Assembly: GCA_947683425.1 (NCBI GenBank)
Contig: CANTUQ010000076.1
Span: 248,001-312,000 of the forward strand
DNA from: Excoecaria cochinchinensis
Lineage: Eukaryota; Streptophyta; Magnoliopsida; Malpighiales; Euphorbiaceae
Direction of reading: 5' to 3'
DNA length: 64,000 nucleotides
Shown here piece by piece: positions 21,065-31,505 of this stretch. The translations under genes and the position numbers were made by a program. The notes under the pieces are model-generated. The model saw nothing but the letters and a program-made list of their open reading frames with translations. It had not been told where the DNA came from and did not search any database. How positions within the stretch are numbered: the first letter of the stretch is position 1; each line of letters opens with the position of its first letter.

Positions 21065-21547
21065 GGACCCCGATCAGGTCCTCGAATGGTTCCTCGCGAA
21101 CCCTTATCCGAAAGGATCTTGTTTAAGATCCCCCTTCGTAATGTTTTGTAAAAGTTAAATGAAAATTTGTTTTATCGGCTCGTACCCGTAAAGTACTGTC
21201 TGTATCGGCTCGTACCCGTAAAGTACTGTCCGTATACTCGTTATCCACTCCCTCGGGTCAGCAGGTGTTTTATATGAATTGTTATATGGGAAACATATGT
21301 TATCCTTATGGATTCAATGGTGAAAATGTAATCTGTTATGATAATACGATTATTGTTATGAATCTTCTGATGAATGGCTTTATGTATGTGAGCAAGAGTT
21401 TATTATTACTGTCATGCCATGAATATCGTGTGTACATGAAGTACACATGTGAATTGCATTAACGACCGTTGTGAATGGTTGTCCTCATGTTATATGTGTG
21501 TTTCCCCACTAAGCGTTTATCGCTTAGCACGGTGTGTTTACCCGTGC
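21065..21547 (+). other. Hairpin ladder of the solo LTR
   Basis: GGACC/GGTCC at 21065-21081; GGTTC-CTCGC-GAACC at 21088-21102; GGATCTT-GTTT-AAGATCC at 21114-21131; two GTAC-CCGTAAA-GTAC units near 21184 and 21213; ACCGTT-GTG-AATGGT at 21465-21479 with one G-U pair on the sense strand; CTAAGCG-TTTAT-CGCTTAG at 21509-21527; GCACGG...CCGTGC at 21527-21547. The order is the same as in T1. Confidence 0.75.
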
Positions 21548-21947
21548 AGGTGCGGAAGGAATCGCTTTTGGGAGAGTCTTCGCCATCAAAGCCAACACAG
21601 CAGGGTCTTAGTGTAGGGCTTATTTTAGTAGCTTTATGATTCTTTTTGTATAGAACTCTCTTATGATTTTGTAATAGCTTCCGCTTTTGTATATGTAATT
21701 TTGGGAATTGTAATTATCTTTTATATCTCTCAGTTGATCAGAACAGTAATGTAATGCTTCTATTATATTAATGCATGATCAGCTTTTATGAATGGTCTTG
21801 TAAAGTTTTAATTTACCTTGTATTTTGTTATGTATGTTTATGGATGAGTGTATGTGTATTATGTATCTGTGTGGTGGCACCTTTACTCCTACGGCATCTC
21901 ACTCCTTATCGGATGGGATCGCCTGAGTATGGGTAAGGGGTGTTACA

Positions 21948-21952
21948 TCAGC
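21948..21952. repeat. Right target site duplication TCAGC of the solo LTR
   Basis: TCAGC follows the LTR end TGTTACA and equals 19352-19356. Confidence 0.95.
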
Positions 21953-22079
21953 AGATTCTGATAGCAGAATCTGTGTATCCAGGTCCCGATCAAATTAACA
22001 TCTTTTGATCGGACATGCCTAGAGTACACAACACTCAGCTGTAGATTGCAAGATGGGAAGTCTCGATCGGGAAATGGAA

Positions 22080-24085
22080 AGCACGATTCGTGCTTTTGCT
22101 TGGAGCCAGGTCACGAGACATGCTGAGGAGCACAACTCGTGATATGGTATAGAAAGGTAACACAAGTCGTGCCATGTTGGCAGGAGTTGTGTCCCCTACT
22201 CCCCCTTCTCGATCATTTGCTCTCTCTTCCGATCGGCTCTCTACTCTCGGTCGTCCGCGCGATTGGGTGCTTGACTGCCGAGCCGAAGGTGGGAGATATG
22301 GATCGGAACTCACTAAAGGTCAGGCAATTTGTGCGGGCAAGAAGCACAGTTATGAGTCGTGCTGTACAAGCACGACTCGCGACAGGGCTTGGGGCATCAG
22401 CATGAGTCATACTATAATGCATGCTGGAAATCTGATAGTTTTTGATGAGTTTTGTTTGATTAAGTTATAATGCGTGAATAATGAACTATGAGAGCAGATT
22501 TGAGTTAAAAGGATTTGTTGTGATTTTTCTGGGTTGCTACTGTCCAAATCCCGAGTTTTGGTTGGTTCTTGAATTGATTATTTTTGAATGTGTAAAATAT
22601 GCGTTGGTGTTGTTGTTTGTGTTGGGATATGCTGATCTCAGGTAAGTTGTTATTGGAAATTGGTTTTTGAGGTTTTGGGCAAGTTTTGATATGTAAGGTG
22701 TTCAACAGATTCAGATCACAGAATCAGTGTATCCAAGTCCCGATCAAATTAACATCTTCCGATCGGACATGCCTAGAGTACACAACACTCAGCTGTAGAT
22801 TGCAAGATGGGAAGTCTCGATCGGGAAATGGAAAGCACGATTCGTGCTTTTTCTTAGAGCCAGGTCACGAGACATGCTGAGGAGCACGACTCGTGATATG
22901 GTATAGAAAGGCGACAAAAGTCGTGCCATGTTGGCAGGAGTTGTGTCCCCTACTCCCCCTTCCCGATCATTTGCTCTCTCTTCCGATCGGTTCTCTACTC
23001 TCAGTCATCCGCGCGATTGGGTGCTTGACTGCTGAGCCGAAGGTGGGAGATCTGGATCGGAACTCACTAAAGGTAAGGCAATTTGTGCGGGCAAGAAGCC
23101 CAGTTATGAGTCATGCTGTACAAGCACGACTCGCGACAGGGCTTGGGGCATCAACACGAGTCATACTATAATGCGTGCTGGAAATCTGATAGTTTTTGAT
23201 GAGTTTTGTTTGATTAAGTTATAATGCGTGAATAATGAACTATGAGAGCAGATTTGAGTTAAAAGGATTTGTTGTGATTTTTCTGTGTTGCTACTGTCCA
23301 AATCCCGAGTTTTGGTTGGTTCTTGAATTGATTATTTTTGAATGTGTAAAATATGCATTGGTGTTGTTGTTTGTGTTGGGATATGCCGATCTCAGGTAAG
23401 TTGTTGTTGGAAATTGGTTTTTGAGGTTTTGGGCAAGTTTTGATATGTAAGGAGTTCAGCAGATTCAGATCGCAGAATCAGTGTATCCAGGTCCCGATCA
23501 AATTATCAACTTCCAATCGGACATGCCTAGAGTACACAACACTCAGTTGTAGATTGCGTCTCGATCGGGAAATGGAAAGCACGATTCGTGCTTTTGCTTG
23601 GAGCCAGGTCACGAGACATGCTGAGGAGCACGACTCGTGATATGGTATAGAAAGGAAACACAAGTCGTGCCATGTTGGCAGGAGTTGTGTCCCCTACTCC
23701 CCCTTCCCGATCATTTGCTCTCTCTTCTGATCGGCTCTCTACTCTTGGTCGTCCGCGCGATTGGGTTCTTGACTGCCGAGCCAAAGGTGGGAGATCTGGA
23801 TCAGAACTCACTAAAGGTCAGGCAATTTGTGCGGGCAAGAAGCCCAGTTACGAGTCGTGCTATACAAGCACGACTCGCGACAGGGCTTGGGGCATCAGCA
23901 CGAGTCGTACTATACAAGCACGACTCGTGCTCCTATTCCTCCCACGCGATCCGTAATTTTTGGCCTGGATAGAATGTGGACACGAGTCGTGTCGATCCTT
24001 CATGACTCGTGTCCTCGCCCCTCCTCTTGCAATTGGCCTTTTGCCACTATCGCAAGCATGACTCTTGTCGTGATCACGACAGTGA
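22080..24085. repeat. Three CACGACTCGTG-type palindromic cassettes
   Basis: Each triplication unit carries its own set, at about 22080-22410, 22835-23165 and 23575-24085, with CACGACTCGTG, CACAAGTCGTG and TACAAGCACGACTC arms. The third runs on into CGACACGAGTCGTGTCG near 23980, which is a nearly perfect palindrome, and a decayed TCGCGA-like unit near 24050. Arms differ between units by scattered transitions. Confidence 0.7.
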
Positions 24086-25182
24086 ACCTCCGCTCGGCTA
24101 GCTTTTTCAAAATTGCCCTGTTTTGTCTAAAATGTATTTCTTATCTCCTTTGCATGATTTTTTATTACTGTGTGATACCTATATCATGCTTCTATATGAA
24201 TAATGCTATGATTAATTCATGATAAATTATATGCTATGTTTTGGAATATGATTATCTTATGCATGACCTGCGAGAGTTAGTCTAGTGGATAGTTAGGAAT
24301 GCCTAATAAAGTTCTTTAGCTACAACCCTTTGTTCCATTTGGACCCTGATCAGGACCCTCATTTGGTTCCTCGTGAACCTCAATGTGTTTGGATCTTATT
24401 TAAGATCCCCTCAGTAAAATGTTTTTGAAAGGAAATTGTGATGTTGCTTTTCGATTCGTACCCGTAAGGTACCTACATGCGTTCGATTCGTACCCGTAAG
24501 GTACCACTATGTGTTTGCTTGTTATCCACTATTGTGAGTCAGTAGGTGTATTATCTGTTTTGTTATGATTGTGAGAATGTGAACATCCGATATGACTATC
24601 AGTATGTGAAACAATATGTATATTAATGTGTATTTGGACTTACAAATGGTTTATATGTGATCCGCTTATGATTATATTATATGATTATCAGCTTTTGCCA
24701 TATGTATGTGTTTTTGCTTTGACAACTACTACGAGTAGCCATCCATATTATTGTTGTGTTTTCCCCACTAAGCGTTATCGCTTAGCACGGGTGTTTTATT
24801 CGTGCAGGTGCTGAAGGTGATTAGATTTTGGGAGAGTCGCCGCAGTCAAGCCAACACAGAGGTTGATGTTAGGACCTAGAATTTTTTTTATGATTATTTT
24901 TGTAACAGTGAACTCTCTAGTATCTATCCTTTTGTTCAGATTCTGCTATGTATTTATATTTGGAAAGATGTAATTATTGGGATATATTAGAGCAGTTTTG
25001 TAATGAATATTATTACTGCATTTGCGAATGATTGATCATATTGTTTAAAAGTTTTAATTCCACTGTATTTTCGTATGTGTGATGTATGTTTGTTGTCTGA
25101 TATGCTTGGTGATACCCTGACTCATACGTCTTCTTACTCCCTTTGGGGATGGGTTTGCCTACATATGGGTAGGAGTGTTACA

Positions 25183-25345
25183 ATAGGTTTAGGATGTACA
25201 TGTCTTGAGATTTCGATTTTAGAAGTTAGAAATTTTATTACTCTGATTTCTGCATTGCCATGCGTGTCTTTGTCTGGTAGCACCCTTCGCTCACCATAGC
25301 TCTTCATCCCTCAATATGCTACGTGTGGGAGTTGGGAGTGTTACA
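25183..25345 (+). mobile_element. X-subfamily LTR end fragment, copy 2
   Basis: Duplicate of 13952-14114, ending GGGAGTGTTACA. It lies directly after the LTR end at 25182, as in copy 1. Confidence 0.8.
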
Positions 25346-25622
25346 TAGCTATTGACACCCAGAATTCCACCTCTCAAACTTGTCTCCCACTTAGCTTAAT
25401 TAATCCCCTTTTAGTGCTAATTAACCCACAATTAGCTAAATCATGCAAAGTTACATATAGGCCACTTAACTTACTTTATTTCTTCAATTCGGTCCTCAAT
25501 TACCTACACTTAAGTCCTTATTCATTTACAATTAATCTAGATTTTAGAACACACTTCAATTTAGCATGCTCACTACACACAATTAATCACTTTACCACTA
25601 GGGTACATTTACGGTCGTTACA
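25346..25622 (-). mobile_element. U3 fragment of an M-type LTR, minus strand, copy 2
   Basis: Duplicate of 14115-14390, with the reverse-complement start TGTAACGACC at 25622. Confidence 0.6.
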
Positions 25623-25954
25623 TTATCGCTTAGCATGGATGTTTTATCCATATAGGTATCTAAAGATAGCATTTTTTTTTTGGAAAACAGTCCTGCATCG
25701 CCAACATATTCGGAAGTGTTGTATAAGTAGGTTATTTTATAATAGCATAAGATGTGTATTTATAGTTGGCATGCATAAGGGAATTAAAGTTTTTGTACTA
25801 AGGATATTGCATTTTGTAAAGCGTAAACTAAGTGAGATTTTAAATGTTATGTAAATTAATGCATGGATTTTTCGGAATACGATAGAAAATTATTTATCGA
25901 GATTTATGAATTCTGAATTTTTAATGAAATGGTTTCGTGTGCTTGTGAATGTTT
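25623..25954. other. Unassigned 332-bp segment, copy 2
   Basis: Duplicate of 14391-14721. The motif CAGTCCTGCATCGCCAACATATTC is clearer here than in copy 1. I cannot assign it to a family and see no convincing gene. Confidence 0.5.
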
Positions 25955-26672
25955 TGTGACACCCATTCCCGACCACAAGATTAGCTCAGCTAAAGCAGTC
26001 GAGAACAGTCGCTACACAGCAATCACATGCACATAAACTCTAACATACACTAATACCAAAATCTATACTATTAAATTTCATAACACATATATTCACATGC
26101 AGTGGATATCTCATGTTATCACATGCTAGAACTTATATATATACATAAATACATACACCCTAAGTTTAATATTAAAAAACTTAGTCATTTAGTTCTTTAC
26201 ATGCTTTATAGTTGAAAAGGGCATATACAAAACATATATAAATTACATTGTCCAAAATTCCAAAACCTACTCTATAGATACTCCTAGTGTTGACCGTTGG
26301 AAATGCAGATCCGCCATTCAGAATCACTTCGCGTCCAAACCTACACGAATTTGAAAACCCGTGCTAAGCGATAAGGGTTAGTGGGGAAGACAATATACGA
26401 TACAACACAATATATATACACATATATACATATAACATAACCAATAAAAGAATCATGCTTACTTTTGCATTACATGAGCATATATGCATATATTCATTGT
26501 ACATAACCAATTATGAAAGTCATTATTTGGTGCCCACTAACACATTGTCTTTGCATGCACATTACATTATGTATGAAGGTCTTTCATGCAAAGTTCACAT
26601 TTCTTGATTATTTAACACTTTTATTTAAGCCTTGCCTGCAACTCAAAGATGCAGATAACAGGTATTGCATCA

Positions 26673-26742
26673 GTACCCGAAGGTACAGTAGTCACATTAG
26701 TATCCATAGATACCACAAATTCGCATCAGTACCCCAAGGTAC
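26673..26742 (-). other. Tetraloop hairpin array in the M1 LTR
   Basis: Three tandem hairpins: GTACC-CGAA-GGTAC (26673-26686), GTATC-CATA-GATAC (26700-26713) and GTACC-CCAA-GGTAC (26729-26742). The middle one differs from the others by a paired change in the stem (C-G to T-A). The M2 LTR has the same array with a different set of paired changes. Confidence 0.75.
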
Positions 26743-27243
26743 AGTATAATCAATAATATCAATATATTCGCATTAGGGAATCCAGTAAGGATTCAAATCG
26801 CATTGATGATTCCAGAGCAATCGGATGCATTTGGTTGTAGCACTTAGACCTTATAGGTATGACTATCTATCCACTACTTGACTAGCAGGTTGTAATTATT
26901 AAATGCGATTATTTGTTCAATTGATCTCACATTCTAGCAATTATGAAAATACATATAAGTAAAATAGTATAATTTCTCAATTACGCATACTTATAAGTTG
27001 TTGATCAAATTCACATTCCTTAGCCACCATCACGTCATCTTATTAGTTCATCACATAAACTCATAGCACAACTTGATATAGATCACAACTTAACAAACAA
27101 TTTTAAACTCATTAATCACATACGTTCACCATATTTATTCTTAGTATTTGACACTTATTAAATGATATTAAACTTGATTAATTATTGCTCAAACATTCAT
27201 ATAACAATCATGAATGATTTAGAAGCGATTGTAAAAATAGGGT

Positions 27244-27510
27244 ACCTCACAATCACAACCATTTTGGTTGTCACCAGGACATATCAAAGTCTGAAAGTAG
27301 AATGTAACTTAAGGTATATCACGGTCACAGCCATTTTGGTTGTCACCGTGACATACTTCACATTGCTAGGCAGAATGTAAGTCATGGTATCTCACGGTCA
27401 CAACCATTTTATTGTCACCGTGGCATACAAAGTTTATCCGAGCAAAATGGAATCGTTGCATACCTTACGGTGGTATTCATTTTGGTTGTCACTGTGACCC
27501 ATGCAACAAT
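27244..27510. repeat. Palindromic cassette of M1 LTR (CACGGTGACAA type)
   Basis: Four tandem units, each with a left arm like TCACGGTCACAACC and a right arm GGTTGTCACCGTG around ATTTT, spaced by about 60-70 bp. They lie between the leader exon and the hairpin ladder, the position of the TGTCGCGA and CACGACTCGTG cassettes in the other LTRs. Confidence 0.8.
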
Positions 27511-28047
27511 GCCAAAACACAGCTGGATTTTACCAAAACACAGTTGTGCTACCAAGCTCATTTCTCATATCAACTGCAAGACTTCTAAATCCTATTCAAA
27601 TGTCATTCTCAACTAATTCATCCTTCTAATAATATGTTCACCTACTTACCAACTTCCCAACAAATCTCAATTTCCACACAATGAGATTTCAATTCAAATA
27701 GTTATAACCATAAGTTCATAAGAGACCTTAAACATTTCTAGGTTACCATATTTATATCATCCGAAAATCTTACAAATGATCAAACGCAGTCAAATTTTAG
27801 GCTTAACTGAGTGCAATTTATGTCCAAGAATCACATATCAATCAACTTGCACAATCCCTGTCCTCATAATTTATGCATTCAACATTATATCTGAAAATTA
27901 GGGTTAAAGCACAATGATCACTTTCTAGTCAAACCAATCCATAATTTCCATCCAAATCATACATACCACCCTTAATACTCTAAATTTAAATAATTAACAA
28001 TAAGAACACAAAATAAAACAAGTTCTTAAAGCTCTTCTACTATGCAC

Positions 28048-28135
28048 CTAATGGGCTCCCTTTGAACTTGGTTCTCCAATCTTAGCCTTTCCTTTATCCT
28101 TCTTTGTTTCAACCACTACAATTGCAGTCCAGTTT
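28048..28135 (-). other. Short lysine-rich reading frame inside the M1 LTR
   Basis: On the minus strand, VVETKKDKGKAKIGEPSSKG, then AH and a stop, directly after the acceptor TTCTAG of an 86-nt intron (donor GTAAGT). It aligns loosely with DPKGKEKAGSSGTKH of the plus-strand LTRs, including the serine-rich end and final His. Confidence 0.4.
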
Positions 28136-28396
28136 CTAGAATTGGAACACAATGTTATCATCCATTCAATTTCAAAAGAAAGAAGAGAAGATGAATAAGA
28201 ACCCACTAATTAACCACTTACCTTGCTTAAATGATTATACCACACTTCCAAACACCATGCAACTCATAGAATTCTCACATACACCAACTATTACAACAAG
28301 ATTATTCAATTGAGTGAAGGAATAGGGAAGAGAGTGGAAGTTCAGTCGTGAAGAAGGAGATGAAATGCAGAAATTGCACTTTCTCTCTCCAAAGCC

Positions 28397-28404
28397 CTTT
28401 ATAT
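28397..28404 (-). promoter_or_regulatory. TATA box of M1 LTR
   Basis: ATATAAAG on the minus strand, about 295 bp from the LTR start and followed by a CTTTGGAGAGAGAAAG stretch, matching the T-type arrangement. Confidence 0.55.
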
Positions 28405-28699
28405 CGCATGGCTTGAGTGGGTTGGCTAAGCCACCAAGCCACACGTGGATTTCACCTTCCCAAACTTGCTATTTCTTCCTTAATCACCATTAATCCTTAA
28501 TCCATTTAATTAGGCTAATTGATCCCACTTAATGTTTAATCAAGCACAAATGCCAATAAGCCACTTAACTCCTTTTGTTTATTCAATTGAGTCCCTAATA
28601 TTATTACATTTAAGTCCAATACTAACCAATCTATTCCTCCCTCATCCCAATTACCCTAATTAAGCCAAATACTACTATTATTTATTTTAGGCCACTACA

Positions 28700-28709
28700 A
28701 CTCCTCTAC
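28700..28709 (-). other. M1 polypurine tract
   Basis: On the minus strand GTAGAGGAGT directly precedes the LTR start TGTAGTGGCC. It corresponds to GTAGGGGAGAGT before 18414. Confidence 0.75.
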
Positions 28710-29782
28710 AAATAAGAATTTCGTCCGCAAAATTCATACCAAAATCAAATCGGTGGGGACATTGTTCTCGCATAGCAGCTTCCGGTTCCCACGTCGCCTC
28801 TTCCACTCCGTGATGCTGCCAAAGCACCTTCGGGAATCTATTTGTTATACAGCTGCCTAACTTCTCTAGCTAATATTGCTTTCGGCTTCTCATCATAGGA
28901 AAAGTTTGATTGAACCTCAACTTCTTGTACATGTATAATGTGGGATTCATCTTAATGATATCTTCACAACATGGACACATGGAAGAAATCGTAAAGCTTG
29001 GCTAGGGCCAGAGGTAAAGCTAATTGGTAAGCCACTGATCCCACTTTATCCAGTACCTCATAAGGTCCAATGAACCTCGGACTTAACTTTCCCATCTTTC
29101 CAAACCGTAATACTTTCCTCCAGGGAGACACTTTTAAAAACACTTTATCGCCTACTTCAAATTTGATGTCCTTTCTTTTTAAGTCTACATATGACTTTTG
29201 CCTATCACTAGCAGTTTTCAAATGCTGCTGGCTGATTTTTGCTTTCTCTTCAGTATCCTTTACTAAATCCAGACCAATAATCTTGTGTTCACCCAATTCT
29301 ATCCAACAAACCGGTGTTCGACATTGTCTACCATATAACACTTCATACGGCGCCATGCCAACGCTCGCTTGATAACTGTTGTTATAAGCAAATTACATTA
29401 ATGGAACGTACTTATCCCAACTCTTAGAGAAATCCAGAAAACAAGCCCTCATCAAATCTTCTAATACCTTGATAATCCTTTCTGACTGGCCATCAGTTTG
29501 TGGGTGGAATGCCGTACTGAAATTCAACTTTATACCTAATGCAGCTTGCAATCTTTTCCAAAACTTGGAAGTGAATCTCGGGTCCCTATCAGACACAATA
29601 GACAAAGGGATACCATGCAATCTGACAATCTCCTTCACATACAACTCAGCTAACCGATCCATTGAATAGTCCATTCGAACCGGTATAAAATGAGCTAATT
29701 TTGAAAATCGATCCACAATTACACATACTGAATCATGCTACTTTGATGTCAAAGGCAACCCAGAAATAAAATCCATGGCAAT
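28710..29782 (-). pseudogene. pol: M1 pol: integrase core, C-terminal module and chromodomain
   Basis: On the minus strand the reading enters at the integrase core (IAMDFISGLPLTS, then VDRFSKLAHFIPV and SDRDPRF, with Glu in QSERIIKVLED). It continues with SPRFIGPYEVLDKVG, and after a frameshift near 28960 with a chromodomain (FSYDEKPKAILAREVRQL). A GAG-to-TAA change near 29395 splits the core. The N-terminal part is cut by the M2 LTR at 29783. The proteins are more diverged from T1, T2 and T4 than those are from each other, in line with the different LTR. Confidence 0.9.
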
Positions 29783-30602
29783 TGTAATGCCCATTCCCGA
29801 TTACCTAGTTAGCACAGCTAATGGAGTCGAGAACGGTCGCTACACGGCAATCACTTCATCATACACATACATAGTCCAAACTCATACAGAAAATCTGTAC
29901 AATTAAATTTCTATTTCCATTGTATTCACATGCAGCCAATTATTGATACTCATCATATGCTTGCTCATGCATTCGTGCATACACACACTTATACAAGTTA
30001 AGTATTATAGGCCTGGTTACTTAATATATTACATACTTTATGCTATCAAAAATAGTAATTATATAACACAAAACACAAATCTACCCCAAAACCTACGCTA
30101 TTAGCAATCCTAGTGTGTTGACCATTGCTAATGCAGAATTGTCCTTCGAATCACCTCGCTTCAAAACCTGCACGGATTAGGAAGAACCCGTGCTAAGCGA
30201 TAATGCTTAATGGGGAACAATACAATATACATATACATATATTACACAGCATGTAACTAGTTTGAGGCACATATTAATTTCCAAGCTTTAAGTTTAGTAT
30301 ATACATATATTCATGTGTTTATATGCATCATTGTTTCGCTGTACTTAATAGATATACACTTAAATCGAGTTTCTACAGTCTTGCCTTGTTATCATAGATC
30401 AACCTCCACATAATATTGTTGTAACATCTACACATCTTGATTTATACTCATACTGAAGAATCACATTCGCATAATCGCATCACACGACAAATTTTAACAC
30501 ATCTCATTCACATTCTCATTTTATAACAGTCTTTATATGATCAGATTATAAACATTAGCCTTGGCTGCAACTCAAAGACTCGGATAATGGGTATCGCAAT
30601 CA

Positions 30603-30669
30603 GTACTTAAAAGTACCATAATCATTTTGTATCCGAAGATACACACTCGCAATTAGTACCCATAGGTAC
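30603..30669 (-). other. Tetraloop hairpin array in the M2 LTR
   Basis: GTACTT-AA-AAGTAC (30603-30616), GTATC-CGAA-GATAC (30629-30642) and GTACC-CATA-GGTAC (30656-30669). Compared with M1, stems and loops have been reshuffled but every stem is fully paired. Confidence 0.75.
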
Positions 30670-31245
30670 AGGAATATTCAGTATAATACAATGAACCCGA
30701 TAAGGATTCAGACAATTCAAAGATTTCCCGAAGGAAACAAATGCTATCGGCCGCACTCTTAGACCCTATAGGCATGCCTACCTATCCACTATTTGACCCA
30801 CAGGCTAATTATTAATCCAGTTATCTGTAATTCAATTATTGTTTACATTATTCACATAATTGTATGTGGTTCAACTTGCACATAGTAGATCACATACTCT
30901 TGTAAATATACAATTGTGTTCACATTCTCTTCATATGCAATCTCATTTAATCATACACATTCATATAACGCATAATCATATCATAGGTCTTAATAATGTT
31001 GATATACTAATATGAGTTCCATTCCATATCATTATATATTATTACACAATATTCTGTAAAGAATTACTCATATACATGACTTAACAAGCAAGCCCCCATT
31101 CACTTATCTCATACATTTCATCTCATTTAACCATAATATTTAGCACATAATAATCTTCTTTAAATGATATTAAATTTGATTGGATTATTGATCATGCATG
31201 TATATAACATTTGGCCAAGTCATATTGTTCAATATGCCAAACAGA

Positions 31246-31505
31246 GGTACCTCATGGTGACAATCAATTTGATTGTGACCGTGACATACCAAGGTTTCAG
31301 AACAGAATACAATCGCAAATACCTCATGGTGATAATCAATTTGGTTGTCACCGTGACATGCAAATATCTTCCGGGCAGAATGCAACTTATGGTATCTCAC
31401 GGTGACAATAAATTTGGTTGTCACCGTGACATACCAAATGCACCCAAACAGAATGCAAAACTTGCATACCTCACGGTGACAATCAATTTGGTTGTCACTG
31501 TGACC
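31246..31505. repeat. Palindromic cassette of M2 LTR (CACGGTGACAA type)
   Basis: Four tandem units with arms CACGGTGACAA and TTGTCACCGTG around TCAATTTGG or AAATTTGG, period about 60-75 bp. The units are better preserved than in M1. They would form stable stems of about 11 bp in RNA or single-stranded DNA. Confidence 0.82.

Larger units (their letters stand above)
19357..21947 (+). mobile_element. 2591-bp Tekay-type solo LTR
   Basis: The LTR runs from TGTCACACCCCGTTTGCCCCC to AAGGGGTGTTACA, with a perfect 5-bp target duplication and no internal region: a solo LTR left by recombination between the two LTRs of a full insertion. It holds a 126-nt leader intron (19909-20034), the short reading frame at 20037, a TGTCGCGA-type palindromic cassette (20490-20815) and a nearly perfect hairpin ladder (21020-21547). 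No clear TATA box is seen. It sits inside the first unit of the triplication. Confidence 0.96.
19069..23914 (+). repeat. Tandem triplication of a ~754-bp LTR segment
   Basis: Copies start at about 19069, 22417 and 23171, each opening with TGCTGGAAATCTGATAG and ending near ACTATA. The interval between the second and third is exactly 754 bp. The first is 752 bp once the nested solo LTR and its duplicated target are removed. The third ends at 23914 and lacks about 10 bp (AAGATGGGAA region). Both internal junctions read ACTATAATGC, so one unequal exchange product was amplified again. Each unit carries one palindromic cassette. Confidence 0.9.
18414..25182 (+). mobile_element. Duplicated T2 3' LTR, enlarged by a triplication and a nested solo LTR
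   Basis: It starts TGTCACACCCC and ends GGAGTGTTACA. The same internal order as 11302-13951 is kept: TATA box, leader intron 18833-18953, short reading frame at 18956, CACGACTCGTG-type cassette, hairpin ladder (for example CTACT-ACG-AGTAG at 24726-24738) and end. The middle is expanded to 6.8 kb. Confidence 0.92.
16016..27247 (+). repeat. Right copy of the 7.1-kb tandem duplication, enlarged
   Basis: It is collinear with 8929-16015. The extra length is explained by a nested solo LTR with its target duplication (2596 bp) and two additional 754-bp units. Subtracting these leaves about 7128 bp, close to the 7087 bp of the left copy. Confidence 0.88.
25955..28699 (-). mobile_element. M1 3' LTR, minus strand, 2745 bp
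   Basis: It runs from TGTGACACCC (25955) to the reverse complement of TGTAGTGGCC (28699), next to a purine tract and a chromodomain, so it is the 3' LTR of a minus-strand chromovirus. It has a TATA box near 28400, a GT-AG intron at 28136-28221, a short reading frame at 28048-28135, a CACGGTGACAA-type palindrome cassette (27244-27510) and the hairpin ladder (26340-26880). It is a diverged sister of the T-type LTRs with the same architecture. Confidence 0.88.

Noticed and set aside
27162..27380. 72-codon frame with repeated HGDN/TVT-like units (also 31164-31577)
   Set aside because: The repetition comes from the CACGGTGACAA palindrome cassette of the M-type LTRs. Frames on both strands are equally long.
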